A stretch of DNA of 64,000 bases, taken from contig NZ_CP039852.1 in assembly GCF_006228385.1 (NCBI RefSeq), forward strand, positions 2,868,001 to 2,932,000, written 5' to 3'. This document shows positions 38,762-50,205 of this stretch, piece by piece. A program made the position numbers and the translations under genes. The DNA comes from Salinimonas iocasae. Lineage in GTDB: Bacteria > Pseudomonadota > Gammaproteobacteria > Enterobacterales > Alteromonadaceae. Within the stretch, counting starts at the first letter, position 1, and each line of letters begins with the position of its first letter. The notes beneath the pieces are model-generated. The model saw only the letters and a list, made by a program, of their open reading frames with translations, had not been told where the DNA came from and did no database searches.

Positions 38762-40114
38762 TCAGGCGATGCGGCTAATATCGTTAAAGATGGCAATGCC
38801 CATTATCATAAACAGGACTACCCCTCCGATTCTGAATCCCCATTCCTGGGCTGCTTCTGAGACAGGCTTACCTGTCACCCATTCGATGGTAAAGTACATT
38901 AGATGACCACCATCCAGCATTGGAAGAGGAAGCAAGTTGATAATGCCTAAATTGACACTGATCAACGCTAAAAAGCTCAGAAAATATACCAGACCGTAAC
39001 CAGCGCTGACACCAGCGCCCTGAGCAATGGATATCGGTCCGCTTAAATTATTCAGCGATACATCACCAGTAAGTAACTTCCCGATCATGGAAAAACTTAA
39101 AGTGATCAAACGCCAGGTTTTGTCGCCCGCTTTAACCAGCGCCTCTAGAGGGCCGTATTGATGAACGAACACATACCCCTCAGGCCAGTCCTTAAACTGA
39201 GGACTCACACCCAGATACCCTGACTGACCCTGCTCCGTATCACGGCGGGCGATCGTGGCATTAATTGTACGCGCTTGTCCATCCCGATTCACGGTAAGAG
39301 CAACATTTTCACCGGGCTTATCGCTGATTGCTTCTACCAGCGAGGCCCAGTCATCAATGGGTTCACCGTTAAACAGCGTTAGCGTATCACCCACTGCTAA
39401 ACCTGCCTGTGCTGCCGGACTATCTGGCGCAACCACCGCAAGGGTGAGTGTTGCATCAGGTCTGAACGGCGTGATACCCAGGCTGCCTAATGCAGACTCC
39501 TTTTCAGGGTCAAAGTTCCAGTCAGTGGTGGTAAGTGTTGTATTAATTGTTCCCTGATTCTCTGTTTTGAGCGCTATGGGAACCTGCTGCCGACCGATAT
39601 AAGATACCAGTTCAAAATTAACCGACTCCCAATCCGGCGTAGACCGGCTGCCAACGGATACTATCTCAGCCTGCTCCGGCAGTTGCGCCTGTGCGGCAAT
39701 AGAATCCGGCTCAATCTGTCCGATAACAGGTTTCACTGTCTGAAGACCAATCAGATACATGGCGTACAATGCAAACAGGGCGAAAATGAAATTAACACCA
39801 GGACCGGCTGCGATAATGGCCATTCGTTGCAATACCGGCTTATGATTAAACGCTTTATCCTGTTGCCCTGGCGCGAGTGTATCGATACGTCCGTCAAGCA
39901 TTCGTACATAACCGCCCAGCGGTATTGCTGCAACAACAAACTCTGTACCGTGTTTGTCTTTGCGCCGCCATAACGGTTTGCCAAAACCAATGGAGAACCG
40001 CTGTACCTGCACGCCACAGCGACGTGCGACATAAAAGTGCCCCCACTCGTGCACGGCAACTAATATACCGAGCGCGACAATAAAGGCACCAAGGCTCCAT
40101 AAAAACGAAAACAC
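38762..40114 (-). CDS. rseP: Site-2 zinc metalloprotease RseP
   Basis: RseP performs the intramembrane cleavage of RseA that releases sigma-E. The 450-residue protein has HEWGH (about 22-26) in the first membrane helix, two tandem PDZ domains (about 110-310) and the C-terminal catalytic Asp in NLLPLPMLDGGH. Its start overlaps the dxr stop region, consistent with one operon dxr-rseP-bamA. Confidence 0.97.
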   Translation of the reverse strand: MFSFLWSLGAFIVALGILVAVHEWGHFYVARRCGVQVQRFSIGFGKPLWRRKDKHGTEFVVAAIPLGGYVRMLDGRIDTLAPGQQDKAFNHKPVLQRMAIIAAGPGVNFIFALFALYAMYLIGLQTVKPVIGQIEPDSIAAQAQLPEQAEIVSVGSRSTPDWESVNFELVSYIGRQQVPIALKTENQGTINTTLTTTDWNFDPEKESALGSLGITPFRPDATLTLAVVAPDSPAAQAGLAVGDTLTLFNGEPIDDWASLVEAISDKPGENVALTVNRDGQARTINATIARRDTEQGQSGYLGVSPQFKDWPEGYVFVHQYGPLEALVKAGDKTWRLITLSFSMIGKLLTGDVSLNNLSGPISIAQGAGVSAGYGLVYFLSFLALISVNLGIINLLPLPMLDGGHLMYFTIEWVTGKPVSEAAQEWGFRIGGVVLFMIMGIAIFNDISRIA

Positions 40115-41298
40115 TAGCGTAAACCTCTGATTAGTGTTGTAGCAGTCTCCCGGGCAAGCCTGTCCTGCTCGAGAATTTGTTGGAGTGTGGAAACATTAAT
40201 TGGTTCCAATTGATCAAGGGTATGCGCGTTTACGCGGGCAATATCGGTAAAGGCTATCTCTTTATTTAAAAATGCCTCAACAGACACCTCATTGGCAGCA
40301 TTCAGCCTTGTAGTGGCGGCCTGGCCCTCTTCACAGGCATCAATAGCTAACTGTAAATTGGGGTAGCGCTCATGACAGGGAGTATCGAAAGTGAATGTGC
40401 CTGCTTTCATGAAATCGAGGGGCGAAACGCCGGCTTCAATGCGTTCGGGAAAAGCCAACCCATACGCTATCGGTGTGCGCATATCCGGGTTGCCCATCTG
40501 CGCGATAACCGAACCGTCTATGTATTGCACCATCGAATGAATAGTGCTTTGCGGGTGAAGAACAACATCAATTTGCCTGGCACTTGCGCCAAATAACCAG
40601 CATGCCTCGATGAACTCCAAACCTTTATTCATCATAGTTGCTGAATCTACGGTGATTTTGCGCCCCATGCTCCAGTTCGGATGATGACAGGCCTCTTCAA
40701 CGGTGATAGAAGAAAAGCTATCCAGCGGGCGCTCTCTGAAGGGACCACCAGAGCCAGTCAGTAAGATACTGCTGATACCGGACTTTTCCAGATTGCCGTA
40801 TTCAAAGTCGCGAGGTAAACACTGAAATATCGCATTATGTTCGCTGTCGATAGGAAGAATGGACGCTTTAGACTGTTTCGCCGCATCAATAAATAAAGCC
40901 CCGGACATCACCAGCGCTTCTTTATTTGCTAATAAAACACGTTTGCCGGCTTTAACGGCTGCCAGAGTGGGTAGCAGGCCAGCGGCACCAACAATAGCCG
41001 CCATGACGGCGTCAACCTCAGGCGCACTGGCTACATCTTCTAATGCCTGGCTCCCGCAAAGAATTTCAGATTGCACACCCATCGCATTAGCCAGTTCCTG
41101 CGCATCCGCATAACGGCTTTCATCGGCAATAACCACATAGCGTGCCGAGCAAGTCTTAGCCTGACTGAGTAAGCGTTCCAGCTGACTGTTGCCGGTTAAT
41201 GCAAATACTCTGTATTTGTCAGGGTGCCGGGCAACAACATCCAGTGTGCTACATCCTATCGACCCCGTAGCACCAAGTATTGTTAAGGTTTGCATCAC
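40114..41298 (-). CDS. dxr: 1-deoxy-D-xylulose 5-phosphate reductoisomerase
   Basis: Dxr makes methylerythritol phosphate from DXP with NADPH in isoprenoid synthesis. The 394-residue protein has the Rossmann motif [14 protein letters not shown] at the N-terminus, [12 protein letters not shown], the metal-binding [15 protein letters not shown] and NMGRKI-type substrate region ([23 protein letters not shown]). It overlaps cdsA by 4 bp. Confidence 0.97.
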   Translation of the reverse strand: MMQTLTILGATGSIGCSTLDVVARHPDKYRVFALTGNSQLERLLSQAKTCSARYVVIADESRYADAQELANAMGVQSEILCGSQALEDVASAPEVDAVMAAIVGAAGLLPTLAAVKAGKRVLLANKEALVMSGALFIDAAKQSKASILPIDSEHNAIFQCLPRDFEYGNLEKSGISSILLTGSGGPFRERPLDSFSSITVEEACHHPNWSMGRKITVDSATMMNKGLEFIEACWLFGASARQIDVVLHPQSTIHSMVQYIDGSVIAQMGNPDMRTPIAYGLAFPERIEAGVSPLDFMKAGTFTFDTPCHERYPNLQLAIDACEEGQAATTRLNAANEVSVEAFLNKEIAFTDIARVNAHTLDQLEPINVSTLQQILEQDRLARETATTLIRGLR

Positions 41299-42158
41299 GC
41301 CATCCAGGTTACATAACAGAAGGCAAATACCGGGAAGGCTGCGGTAAGGCTGTCAATACGATCTAACACACCACCGTGGCCAGGCAGTAGTTTACCACTG
41401 TCCTTAATGCCTGCGCAGCGTTTGAGCATACTTTCGTTAAGATCGCCCAGGGCTGAGACCCCAACCGTAATACAGCCGATGAGAACATGTAACCAGATTC
41501 GGGAAGGCTCAACCTGATAATGCAATGCTGCAAATGCAATAATAGCGAATGAGGCAGTGACGCCCCCTAACAGGCCCTCGAGGGTTTTGCCTGGTGATAC
41601 ATTAGGTCTGAGCTTGTGCCGGCCGAATTTCACACCGACGAAGAAAGCGCCGATGTCAGCCGCCCAGACAATACCTAGCACGTAAAAAATCAGTGAGGAA
41701 CCGTAAAATTCGTCTACATCATGCAGACTTGTGCGAAGGCTTATAACGGCTACCCAGGTAGGAATCAGCGTTAGTGCTCCAAACCCTACGCGAATCGCGC
41801 GACTGTTTCGCCAGAATGCAGAGTATTTGGGGTAAGCAATAATCATTGCCAGCGATACTACCCACCACAGCGCCGCTATGCCGAGTATAAAGTGATACAA
41901 CCCGTGAAGCTTACCCTGATGCCATATTTCCTGTTCATCGACAATCATGGAAAGCAAAATACAAACAATGAATGCTGCAACCATTAGCGCCACTTTTTTC
42001 GGACGGGCACTTATGCCGGACATATTTGCCCACTCATACGCGCCAAGGCCGATTACAGCTGCGATCGCAATCTGAAAACCCCAGATAGGAAGATAGACAA
42101 TGGCATAAAGTGCCAGCGGCGCCAGTATTAATGCAGTTATTATTCGTTGTTTAAGCAT
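41295..42158 (-). CDS. cdsA: Phosphatidate cytidylyltransferase
   Basis: CdsA makes CDP-diacylglycerol for phospholipids in the inner membrane. The 287-residue protein has about seven to eight membrane helices and the C-terminal family signature [20 protein letters not shown] followed by GVLDRIDS. It lies between uppS and dxr with a 4-bp overlap to dxr. Confidence 0.97.
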   Translation of the reverse strand: MLKQRIITALILAPLALYAIVYLPIWGFQIAIAAVIGLGAYEWANMSGISARPKKVALMVAAFIVCILLSMIVDEQEIWHQGKLHGLYHFILGIAALWWVVSLAMIIAYPKYSAFWRNSRAIRVGFGALTLIPTWVAVISLRTSLHDVDEFYGSSLIFYVLGIVWAADIGAFFVGVKFGRHKLRPNVSPGKTLEGLLGGVTASFAIIAFAALHYQVEPSRIWLHVLIGCITVGVSALGDLNESMLKRCAGIKDSGKLLPGHGGVLDRIDSLTAAFPVFAFCYVTWMA

Positions 42159-42211
42159 GAGTGGCTTTTAAGCTCCTTGATGTCAGCCTTTCCCCGAACA
42201 CTATATCATCG

Positions 42212-42982
42212 TTAAGGAACGCTTACCTGTTCGCCGGTCAGACCAAACCGTCGTTGCCTGGCTTTGAAATCATCCACGGCAGTCTGAAACACTGACTCGT
42301 TGAAATCCGGCCATAGCGTATCAGTAAAATAAAGCTCTGCATAAGCACATTGCCAAAGCAGAAAGTTACTAATACGGCTTTCACCGCCGGTACGGATGAG
42401 CAGGTCCAGCTCAGGTAACCCTGCCGTGCAGATATACTGACCAAACTGGGTCTCATCGACCTCGTCTAGCGATTGCTTGCCATCCAGGACATCTTGCGCC
42501 ATTAGTTTAGCCGCGTGGGTAATATCCCAGCGACCACCGTAATTAGCGGCAATATTCAGCACGAGGGCACTGTTTTGCTCGGTCAGGGTTTCTGCTTTTT
42601 GAATTTTAGTGCGCAGCTTCTCGTCGAACGCTGACGTATCACCGATGACCTTCAGGCGCACATCATTTTTATGTAGTCGTTTGACTTCATTGTTCAATAC
42701 AAAATTGAACAATTCCATCAATACACTGACTTCTTCCTCCGGGCGCTTCCAGTTTTCACTGCTAAAAGCAAACAGAGTTAACGACTCAATACCCGACTCC
42801 CGGGCAAAGCGTACTACTGAACGAACAGATTCAACACCGGCCTTATGCCCGAATGTACGAATCTTTCCTTTTTTCTGTGCCCAGCGACCGTTGCCATCCA
42901 TAATGATAGCGACATGTCGCGGTCCTGCCACATCGGGCTGGACCGCCGCTGTCTGGGCGGTTTTTGACCGCTTTGATAACAT
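42212..42982 (-). CDS. uppS: Undecaprenyl diphosphate synthase
   Basis: UppS condenses isopentenyl diphosphate to make the C55 carrier for cell-wall and LPS synthesis. The 256-residue cis-prenyltransferase has IIMDGNGRWAQKKG (catalytic Asp), FAFSSENWKRP and the C-terminal DLLIRTGGESRISNFLLWQ. It sits 8 bp after frr and 53 bp before cdsA. Confidence 0.97.
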   Translation of the reverse strand: MLSKRSKTAQTAAVQPDVAGPRHVAIIMDGNGRWAQKKGKIRTFGHKAGVESVRSVVRFARESGIESLTLFAFSSENWKRPEEEVSVLMELFNFVLNNEVKRLHKNDVRLKVIGDTSAFDEKLRTKIQKAETLTEQNSALVLNIAANYGGRWDITHAAKLMAQDVLDGKQSLDEVDETQFGQYICTAGLPELDLLIRTGGESRISNFLLWQCAYAELYFTDTLWPDFNESVFQTAVDDFKARQRRFGLTGEQVSVP

Positions 42983-42990
42983 GACAGCGT

Positions 42991-43548
42991 TTAGACTTCC
43001 ATTAGCTCTTTTTCTTTATCCGCCAGCATCTCATCAACTTTTTTCACAAAGTCATTGGTAAGAGACTGAATGTTTTCTTCTGCTGCGCGGCTTTCATCTT
43101 CGCTGATTTCTTTTTCTTTCAGCAATTCTTTAATATCGCTATTAGCATCGCGACGAATGTTTCGAATAGCAACACGCCCCTGCTCTGCTTCATTGCGTAC
43201 AACTTTGATAAGATCTTTACGACGCTCTTCAGTCAAAGCCGGCATAGGAATGCGGATAGTTGTCCCTGCGCTCATTGGGTTAAGGCCCAAATCTGACTGC
43301 ATGATGGCTTTCTCGACCGCCTGAGTGGCACTTTTATCAAATACTGTCAGCGCTAACGTACGGCTATCTTCAGCCACCACGTTTGCGATTTGCTTAAGCG
43401 GTGTATCAGCACCGTAATAAGGTACCATGATACCGTCCAGTAATGCCGGATGCGCGCGGCCGGTGCGAATTTTACTTAACTGGCTTTTAAGCGCACTGAT
43501 GCTTTTTTCCATACGCTCACGCGCATCTTTTTCAATTTCATCAATCAC
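42991..43548 (-). CDS. frr: Ribosome recycling factor
   Basis: RRF splits post-termination ribosomes with EF-G. The 185-residue protein has the family N-terminus ([19 protein letters not shown]), [21 protein letters not shown] and the C-terminal [23 protein letters not shown]. It follows pyrH by about 22 bp in the conserved pyrH-frr-uppS order. Confidence 0.98.
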   Translation of the reverse strand: MIDEIEKDARERMEKSISALKSQLSKIRTGRAHPALLDGIMVPYYGADTPLKQIANVVAEDSRTLALTVFDKSATQAVEKAIMQSDLGLNPMSAGTTIRIPMPALTEERRKDLIKVVRNEAEQGRVAIRNIRRDANSDIKELLKEKEISEDESRAAEENIQSLTNDFVKKVDEMLADKEKELMEV

Positions 43549-43570
43549 GTTTCGTTCCTATTTTTACTTT

Positions 43571-44308
43571 TTACAGTTTATCTGCGTGGTCAATAAGTGT
43601 CCCTTCCGGCTCACCCATTACCACAGCTTTAAGACAACCAGGCTTGTTCATATTAAATACCCGGATAGGCAGTCCGTGATCACGGGCCAGGGTAAATGCT
43701 GACAAGTCCATTACCTTTAATTCTTTTTCAAGTACTTCCTGATGCGTCAGCTTGCTATATAACTCCGCGTCCGGATTTTTAACCGGATCATCACTGTACA
43801 CGCCGTCAACTTTAGTTGCTTTTAGTACGGCATCCGCTTCAATTTCGATACCCCGTAAGCATGCGGCAGAGTCAGTGGTGAAAAATGGATTACCGGTACC
43901 GGCAGAAAAAATAACAACGCGACCAGACTTAAGCAGACTGATTGCTTCTGCCCAGTTATATGCATCGCACACACCGTTTAACGGAATCGCTGACATCAGC
44001 CGGGCATTTACGAACGCGCGGTGAAGCGCATCGCGCATTGCCAACCCATTCATCACGGTAGCCAGCATACCCATGTGGTCGCCTACTACGCGATTCATAC
44101 CTGCTTTGGCCAGGCCTTCACCACGAAACAGGTTACCGCCACCGATCACCAGGCCAACCTGCACGCCCAGTTCTACCAGTTCCTTTATTTCCTGTGCCAT
44201 CCGGTCAAGGACTTTCGGATCGATACCGAATCCCTCAGACCCCATGAGAGCCTCTCCGCTGAGTTTTAACAAAATTCGACGATAGGCTGATTTTGGTGTG
44301 ATACTCAT
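43571..44308 (-). CDS. pyrH: Uridylate kinase
   Basis: PyrH phosphorylates UMP to UDP. The protein (245 residues from [21 protein letters not shown]) has [27 protein letters not shown] and [21 protein letters not shown], all diagnostic. The ATG ending at 44308 fits the family start; GAGG lies about 12 bp upstream. A longer in-frame region to 44356 is unlikely to be coding. It is separated from tsf by a strong terminator. Confidence 0.96.
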   Translation of the reverse strand: MSITPKSAYRRILLKLSGEALMGSEGFGIDPKVLDRMAQEIKELVELGVQVGLVIGGGNLFRGEGLAKAGMNRVVGDHMGMLATVMNGLAMRDALHRAFVNARLMSAIPLNGVCDAYNWAEAISLLKSGRVVIFSAGTGNPFFTTDSAACLRGIEIEADAVLKATKVDGVYSDDPVKNPDAELYSKLTHQEVLEKELKVMDLSAFTLARDHGLPIRVFNMNKPGCLKAVVMGEPEGTLIDHADKL

Positions 44309-44472
44309 TATGTGATATGTCCTCATGAACTCGGCTTGTCGGATTTCTCGCTTCACCTACTTTAGGTACAGCTTTGTAGAGGATGCAAGAAATAGGACAA
44401 AACGACTTTTCTTCAGTAGCGAGACAACGATATCCGCTCGTGCAATGCTATCAAAAGTCTGTCTTCACTTAT

Positions 44473-44496
44473 AAAAAAGCACCTCCGAAGAGGTGC
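44473..44496 (-). terminator. Terminator of the rpsB-tsf operon
   Basis: On the minus strand GCACCTC and GAGGTGC form a perfect 7-bp stem closed by a TTCG tetraloop, followed by six T's. It lies about 50 bp after the tsf stop and separates tsf from pyrH. Confidence 0.93.
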
Positions 44497-44543
44497 CCGT
44501 AGTGTATCTGACTATTGCGCCTGGCAAAAGTGAAAGGCCCTAA

Positions 44544-45416
44544 TTATTTCTTAGCGGCTTCCATTTGCGCTGCTACTTCAGCGGCAAAGTCTTCAGATTT
44601 CTTCTCGATGCCTTCACCAACTTCAAAGCGGATGAAGTTTACTGCGTCAGCATTGTTGCTCTTCAGCAACTCACCAACTGAAGTTGAAGGATCTTTAACG
44701 AAAGGCTGACCAGTTAGGCTGATTTCGCCTGTGAACTTCTTCATGCGGCCTGCAACCATTTTCTCAGCGATGTCAGCTGGCTTACCAGACTGCATTGCGA
44801 TTTCGATTTGGATAGACTTTTCTTTCTCTACCACTTCAGCAGGTACATCTTCTGGCTTAGTGAACTGTGGGCTAGCTGCTGCAACGTGCATAGCAACGTC
44901 TTTTGCCAGCTCTTCATCACCGCCTTCAAGAATCGTAATAACACCGATACGACCACCGTGAACGTATCCACCCAGCGTGTCACCGTCAACAGTGATAACG
45001 CGGCGAGGAGAGATGTTCTCACCGATTTTAGCAACCAGATTGTCACGGACAGTGCTAATTTTTTCGCCGTTTAGTTCAGCGTCATTCAACGCATCGATGT
45101 CGTTGATGCCATTTTGATGGGCAACGTTCAGAATTTCATTACCAAACTTAAGGAAACCTTCATCACGTGCTACGAAGTCAGTTTCACAGTTCAGTTCAAG
45201 CATTGTTGCACGGTTACCGTCAACTTTAGTCAGAATCACACCTTCAGCGGCGATACGACCAGCTTTTTTCGCAGCTTTAGCCTGACCAGACTTACGCATG
45301 TTTTCGATTGCCAGCTCGATGTCACCATCGGTTTCCACCAGCGCCTTTTTACAATCCATCATGCCCGCGCCTGTGCGCTCACGTAGTTCTTTAACTAGTG
45401 CTGCAGTCACTGCCAT
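44544..45416 (-). CDS. tsf: Elongation factor Ts
   Basis: EF-Ts recycles EF-Tu by nucleotide exchange. The 290-residue protein has the N-terminal UBA-like part ([20 protein letters not shown]), the [10 protein letters not shown] motif at about 80-90 that inserts into EF-Tu, and a C-terminal region with [14 protein letters not shown]. It is the second gene of the rpsB-tsf operon, after a gap containing two hairpins. Confidence 0.98.
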   Translation of the reverse strand: MAVTAALVKELRERTGAGMMDCKKALVETDGDIELAIENMRKSGQAKAAKKAGRIAAEGVILTKVDGNRATMLELNCETDFVARDEGFLKFGNEILNVAHQNGINDIDALNDAELNGEKISTVRDNLVAKIGENISPRRVITVDGDTLGGYVHGGRIGVITILEGGDEELAKDVAMHVAAASPQFTKPEDVPAEVVEKEKSIQIEIAMQSGKPADIAEKMVAGRMKKFTGEISLTGQPFVKDPSTSVGELLKSNNADAVNFIRFEVGEGIEKKSEDFAAEVAAQMEAAKK

Positions 45417-45453
45417 TTTTCAATTCCTCAGCATTAATATTTAAATAGATATA

Positions 45454-45524
45454 AGAGGCGACCGCCTCTCAAAGATATTCTTTAGTGTCTGTAACAGTGC
45501 CATAAACTCACGGCACTGTTACAG
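45454..45524 (-). promoter_or_regulatory. Two hairpins in the rpsB-tsf spacer
   Basis: First, CTGTAACAGTGCC and GGCACTGTTACAG (45489-45524) form a perfect 13-bp inverted repeat around a 10-base loop. Second, AGAGGCG and CGCCTCT (45454-45469) form a 7-bp stem with a 2-base loop. Neither is followed by a clear T-run in the minus direction. They may act as partial terminators, processing sites or mRNA stabilisers that set the S2 to EF-Ts ratio; this is inference. Confidence 0.6.
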
Positions 45525-45532
45525 CAATGCGA

Positions 45533-46264
45533 TTACTCAGCTGCTTCGACGAAGTCGTCTTGTTCAGCCTGAACTTCCAGGTTGCTGTCGCGACCTGCAT
45601 TCACTGCATTTGCAGCAGCTTCAAGATAAAGTTGAATCGCACGGATTGCATCGTCGTTACCAGGGATAACGTAGTCAACACCGTCTGGGTTAGAGTTAGT
45701 ATCTACAACACCAACTACCGGAATACCCAGGTTACGTGCTTCAGTGACTGCGATGTGCTCGTGGTCAGCATCGATAACAAAAATCGCATCAGGCAGACCG
45801 CCCATGTTTTTGATACCGCCCAGGCTGTTTTCAAGCTTGTCCATTTCACGCTGAAGCATCAGCGCTTCTTTTTTGGTCAGCTTTTCAAACGTACCGTCCT
45901 GGCTTTTTTGCTCAAGGTCTTTAAGACGCTTGATTGACTGACGAACTGTTTTCCAGTTAGTCAGCATGCCGCCCAGCCAACGCTTGTTTACGTAGAACTG
46001 GTCGCATTTAACCGCTGCTTCTTTAACTGCGTCGCCAGCAGCACGTTTAGTTCCAACAAAAAGGATTTTTCCTTTTTTACCCGCAACACCTGACAGGTAG
46101 TTCATCGCTTCGTTGAAAAGCGGAACGGTTTTTTCAAGGTTGATGATATGAACTTTGTTACGCGCACCGAAGATGAAAGGCTTCATCTTTGGGTTCCAGT
46201 AACGAGTTTGGTGACCGAAGTGAACACCTGCTTTTAGCATGTCACGCATTGAAACATTAGCCAT
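45533..46264 (-). CDS. rpsB: 30S ribosomal protein S2
   Basis: S2 is a small-subunit protein needed for S1 binding. The 243-residue protein has [31 protein letters not shown] and the C-terminal DLLV-type signature region [28 protein letters not shown] precedes the ATG. Its mRNA has a leader of about 160 nt from a strong promoter at 46433-46461. Confidence 0.98.
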   Translation of the reverse strand: MANVSMRDMLKAGVHFGHQTRYWNPKMKPFIFGARNKVHIINLEKTVPLFNEAMNYLSGVAGKKGKILFVGTKRAAGDAVKEAAVKCDQFYVNKRWLGGMLTNWKTVRQSIKRLKDLEQKSQDGTFEKLTKKEALMLQREMDKLENSLGGIKNMGGLPDAIFVIDADHEHIAVTEARNLGIPVVGVVDTNSNPDGVDYVIPGNDDAIRAIQLYLEAAANAVNAGRDSNLEVQAEQDDFVEAAE

Positions 46265-46426
46265 GATTTTTCCTCTATATTGGGGTTAGGCCTCCATACA
46301 CCCCTTGTATCGATCCAGCGAACTGGACACCCCGATATCAAGTGTCGGTATATGTGTGTTATTAATTAAGGTTCGTACCTGAAACAGCCACACAAGTTCA
46401 ATTTTTACCCGGGCAGTGAAACAGGC
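46265..46426 (-). promoter_or_regulatory. Long 5' leader of rpsB mRNA, possible S2 autoregulatory element
   Basis: From the predicted start near 46426 to the rpsB ATG there are about 160 untranslated nt with local inverted repeats such as GATATCGGGG...CCAGTTCGCTGG. In E. coli and other Gammaproteobacteria S2 represses rpsB-tsf through a leader RNA structure. The role here is inferred from position and length, not from a verified structure. Confidence 0.45.
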
Positions 46427-46432
46427 GGGCGC

Positions 46433-46461
46433 TTTATACCATGCCGAAAGCGGTATCTCAA
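46433..46461 (-). promoter_or_regulatory. Sigma-70 promoter of rpsB-tsf
   Basis: On the minus strand TTGAGA, a 17-bp spacer and TATAAA are followed by a GC-rich discriminator (GCGCCCG), the pattern of growth-rate-controlled ribosomal promoters. Confidence 0.8.
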
Positions 46462-46612
46462 GAAAAAGGTGCGTTTTACTGCCTGTCCGATGGCTCACCA
46501 ACTATACAGCGAAGCGCTTAATCGTTAATATAGACAGACTTTATGCTTGATAATGGCAATGGCCGTTCATATCTGGCTATTCATTATGACCAACGACTGA
46601 TTGAGGATTCTG

Positions 46613-47407
46613 GTGGCAGCAACAATTAAAACCGCTGAAGAAATTGAAAAAATGCGCGTGGCCGGCAAGCTGGCTTCTGAAGTACTCACGATGATAACCC
46701 CTTACGTTAAAAAGGGCGTTACGACTGATGAGCTCAACACAATCTGCCACGATTATATCGTCAATGAACAAGGTGCCACTCCGGCTCCGCTAAATTATGG
46801 TGAGCCGCCGTTTCCAAAATCAATTTGTACTTCGGTAAATCACTGCATCTGCCATGGCATTCCGTCAGATAAAAAGCTCAAAGATGGCGATATCATTAAT
46901 ATTGATGTAACGGTGATTAAAGACGGTTATCACGGCGACACCTCCAAGATGTTTGTTGTGGGTAAGCCCTCAATTCTTGCCGAGCGTTTAGTCCGTGTAA
47001 CGCAAGAGTGTCTGTACAATGCAATCAGAGAAGTGAAACCTGGTATGCGTCTGGGGGATATCGGTCATCTGTGTCAGACACACGCTGAAGCGCATAACTA
47101 TTCAATTGTTCGTGAGTATTGCGGCCACGGTATTGGTAAGAACTTCCACGAAGATCCGCAAATTGTGCATTACGGCAAGCCTGGCACCGGTGAAGAGCTG
47201 GTTCCAGGGATGTGTTTTACTATTGAACCGATGGTGAACGCTGGTAAACGCTATTCTAAAATTCTGCCGGACCAATGGACGGTTGTAACGAAGGATCGCA
47301 GTCTGAGTGCCCAGTGGGAACACACGTTACTGGTAACCGAAACAGGTGTAGAAGTTCTGACTCTCAGGGAGGAAGAAGACCTGCCCAGAGTGATCAGTCA
47401 CGACTAA
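46613..47407 (+). CDS. map: Type I methionine aminopeptidase
   Basis: Map removes initiator methionine from new proteins. The protein has the five metal ligands in their usual settings: two Asp in DINIDVT-like and DGYHGDTSKMF segments, His in YCGHGIGKNFHE, and Glu in CFTIEPMVNAGK and WEHTLLVTE. GTG at 46613 was preferred because GAGG precedes it at good spacing; an upstream TTG at 46601 overlaps that site. It is divergent from rpsB, as in E. coli. Confidence 0.95.
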   Translation: MAATIKTAEEIEKMRVAGKLASEVLTMITPYVKKGVTTDELNTICHDYIVNEQGATPAPLNYGEPPFPKSICTSVNHCICHGIPSDKKLKDGDIINIDVTVIKDGYHGDTSKMFVVGKPSILAERLVRVTQECLYNAIREVKPGMRLGDIGHLCQTHAEAHNYSIVREYCGHGIGKNFHEDPQIVHYGKPGTGEELVPGMCFTIEPMVNAGKRYSKILPDQWTVVTKDRSLSAQWEHTLLVTETGVEVLTLREEEDLPRVISHD

Positions 47408-47415
47408 ATTAGAAA

Positions 47416-47439
47416 GCCGCGCCAGTCGCGGCTTTTTTT
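47416..47439 (+). terminator. Rho-independent terminator after map
   Basis: GCCGCG and CGCGGC form a 6-bp GC stem with a five-base loop, followed by seven T's, about 10 bp after the map stop. Confidence 0.9.
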
Positions 47440-47556
47440 ATTCCATTTTTATATAAGTATGCACTTTTATTCTTCAACTATGCGCTTTCGTGATACTGCG
47501 AACAGTAGCATTTCATGCTAAGGTGCGGCTGTTTGAATATTAAGTGAGGGTATAGC

Positions 47557-50205
47557 TTGAGTCTGCAGAAACTCATCGCGCAAGTTGAAAGCATCGGCTC
47601 GGTCGATGATCTTGGTGCAATCAAGCAATGTGTAAAACACTCCTATGAATGGCTGGATGACGCCTTTGACCAAAGTGCGGTTAACCAACTTGTTACCGGG
47701 CGCGCGCAATTTGTAGACGCCCTCCTTTTGCATTTGTGGCACCTACTTCGTCTTGATGAGGTAAGCGACATCACTTTATGTGCTGTTGGAGGTTACGGTC
47801 GTGGTCATCTGCAGCCCTATTCAGACATTGACTTACTCATACTCAGTCGCAAACAACTGGGGGAAGATGAGCAAGAAAAAGTCAGCCGCTTTATTACCCT
47901 GCTGTGGGACATCAAACTGGATGTTGGTCAGGCTGTTCGTACGATAAAAGAAACAGTCAAACTCGCTAAAGAAGATATTTCAATAGCGACGAACCTGGTA
48001 GAAAGCCGCCTTCTGATCGGAAACGAACATGTTTTTGAAAGCTTGCTGGATGAGCTCAACAGTCGCTCTTACTGGCCAAGCAAAGACTTTTTTACGGCTA
48101 AATATGAGGAACAAAAGGCGCGTCATGCCAAGTTTCATGGTACCGCTTATAACCTCGAGCCTAATATTAAAGAAAATCCTGGCTGTCTTCGCGACATTCA
48201 GTCTATTGGCTGGGTAGCAAAAAAACACTTTAAAGAATATGACGGCTGGAACCTGGTAGGGCACGGTTACTTTACTGAAGACGAACACAGTGAATTAATC
48301 CGCTGTCGCATGCACCTGTGGCGGATGCGCTGTGCATTGCACCTTGTGGCCGGGCGCAGTGAAAATCGCCTGTTATTTGATTACCAGCCCGAAGTGGCGA
48401 TGCGGTTGGGCTATGGTGATGACGCAAAGCGTTCTGTAGAGCGCATGATGCGTGACTTTTTCAGAACCGTGCGCAGAGTCAGCGAATTCAACAAAATGTT
48501 GTTGCAGCGGTTTCGCTACGACATGCTCAATCAGAATGTAAAAGAGCAACATATTCTCAATGACGAGTATTGGTTGCTGGACAAAATGATTGCGCCGCGG
48601 CACGAAGATGTCATTAACTCCCCTGAAGCCATGCTCGACTTTTTACGCGTTGTAGCCGATACCCCTGAGGTTGAAGGGCTTGATACCGATGCTATTCGCC
48701 AGTTGCGAAATACTCGCCGGGCATTTGAAAACGAATACTTTGTTGAGCGTCCAGCATGTCGGGACCGCTTAATGGACTTGCTCCGTCACCCTCGCTTTTT
48801 TGATTTTGCATGGAATATCATGCACGAATACGGAATTTTGCAAGCCTACCTACCCGAATGGGACAAAATTGTCGGCATGATGCAGTTCGATTTATTTCAT
48901 GCCTATACGGTTGATGAACACACTCACCGGTTAGTAAAGTTCATTAATCAGTATTTCAGCCGAGAAAACCAGGCATTCCCTCGCTGCAGCCGTATTGTCA
49001 GAAACCTGGATAAGCCCGACCTGCTTTATATTGCCGCAATTTTTCACGATATCGCAAAAGGCCGTGACGGGGACCACTCACAACTAGGCGCATTGGATGT
49101 TAAAAAGTTCTGTGTTCAGCATGGCATTGAGGAAAAAGACAGCAAGTTAATTTCCTGGTTAGTGGAAAATCATCTGCTGATGTCGGTGGTTGCCCAGCGT
49201 CGGGACATTTATGACCCCGAAGTTATCAATGAGTTTGCCACCACCATTCGCAGTCAGAACCACCTGAACCAGCTTTACGCGCTGACCCTGGCGGATATCC
49301 GTGCCACTAACGACAACCTTTGGAATGACTGGAAAGCTTCACTGTTACGCGAGCTTTATCTGATGACCCAAAAGGCGCTGGATAATGGCTTGCAATGTCA
49401 GGCCACCCTGGATGAGCGAGTAGAAACCCATAAGCAACTTGCCCGCCGCCTTCTGGCTGAAAGTGGCGCTGACCAAATGAAAGTTGATGTATTTTGGACG
49501 CGCATGGACGATGATTATTTTGTCCGCTTTAAGCCGGCGCAAATCGCCTGGCATACGCTGGAAATTATCAACGCTGAGACCAGCCTGTTCGTTGATGATC
49601 CGGACACGCTACTGATTCGCGCCAACGACAGAATTGCTAAAGGTGGCACAGAGATCCTGATATACGGCAAAGATCGTCAGGCGTTATTTGCGCAGGTGGC
49701 ATCGGTACTGGATAGTCGGAATTGCTCTATCCATGATGCACATATTACGGTTACCCGGGATGGTTTTTGTTTCGACAGCATGTTGGTGCTGGAAAACGAC
49801 GGGAGCCGACTAACTTCTGACGATCGAACCCGGGATCTGGAAGAGGCTATATTAACGCAGTTAAACAGACCAGGTTTTTCTCATAGCAACAACCGAAAGT
49901 TACCGCGTCAGATGCGGCAGTTGGATGTTCCGACCAAGGTGCGTTTTTTCTCACTGGAAGACAGCACGCTTATCGAACTGGAAGCGCTTGACGCCCCGGG
50001 CATTCTGGCTAAAGTGGGCCACGCGTTTGTAGACTGCAACGTCACACTGAAACTGGCGAAGATTGCCACCATCGGCGAACGTGCTGAAGACATTTTCATT
50101 GTCAGTAATGAACAGGGCCAGGCACTGACTCAGGAACAGCAGGTAAAACTGAAAAAACGTATTTTATTTAAACTCGACCAACTTGAAGATATCAACATAC
50201 CATGA
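47557..50205 (+). CDS. glnD: [Protein-PII] uridylyltransferase / uridylyl-removing enzyme GlnD
   Basis: GlnD senses glutamine and adds or removes UMP on PII proteins. The 882-residue protein has the nucleotidyltransferase motif [19 protein letters not shown] (about 73-91), an HD domain with [15 protein letters not shown] (about 500), and two C-terminal ACT domains (about 700 and 810). Translation likely starts at TTG, as GAGGG lies 6 bp upstream and the family begins here; no better ATG is available. Its end overlaps dapD by 4 bp (ATGA). Confidence 0.96.
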   Translation: MSLQKLIAQVESIGSVDDLGAIKQCVKHSYEWLDDAFDQSAVNQLVTGRAQFVDALLLHLWHLLRLDEVSDITLCAVGGYGRGHLQPYSDIDLLILSRKQLGEDEQEKVSRFITLLWDIKLDVGQAVRTIKETVKLAKEDISIATNLVESRLLIGNEHVFESLLDELNSRSYWPSKDFFTAKYEEQKARHAKFHGTAYNLEPNIKENPGCLRDIQSIGWVAKKHFKEYDGWNLVGHGYFTEDEHSELIRCRMHLWRMRCALHLVAGRSENRLLFDYQPEVAMRLGYGDDAKRSVERMMRDFFRTVRRVSEFNKMLLQRFRYDMLNQNVKEQHILNDEYWLLDKMIAPRHEDVINSPEAMLDFLRVVADTPEVEGLDTDAIRQLRNTRRAFENEYFVERPACRDRLMDLLRHPRFFDFAWNIMHEYGILQAYLPEWDKIVGMMQFDLFHAYTVDEHTHRLVKFINQYFSRENQAFPRCSRIVRNLDKPDLLYIAAIFHDIAKGRDGDHSQLGALDVKKFCVQHGIEEKDSKLISWLVENHLLMSVVAQRRDIYDPEVINEFATTIRSQNHLNQLYALTLADIRATNDNLWNDWKASLLRELYLMTQKALDNGLQCQATLDERVETHKQLARRLLAESGADQMKVDVFWTRMDDDYFVRFKPAQIAWHTLEIINAETSLFVDDPDTLLIRANDRIAKGGTEILIYGKDRQALFAQVASVLDSRNCSIHDAHITVTRDGFCFDSMLVLENDGSRLTSDDRTRDLEEAILTQLNRPGFSHSNNRKLPRQMRQLDVPTKVRFFSLEDSTLIELEALDAPGILAKVGHAFVDCNVTLKLAKIATIGERAEDIFIVSNEQGQALTQEQQVKLKKRILFKLDQLEDINIP

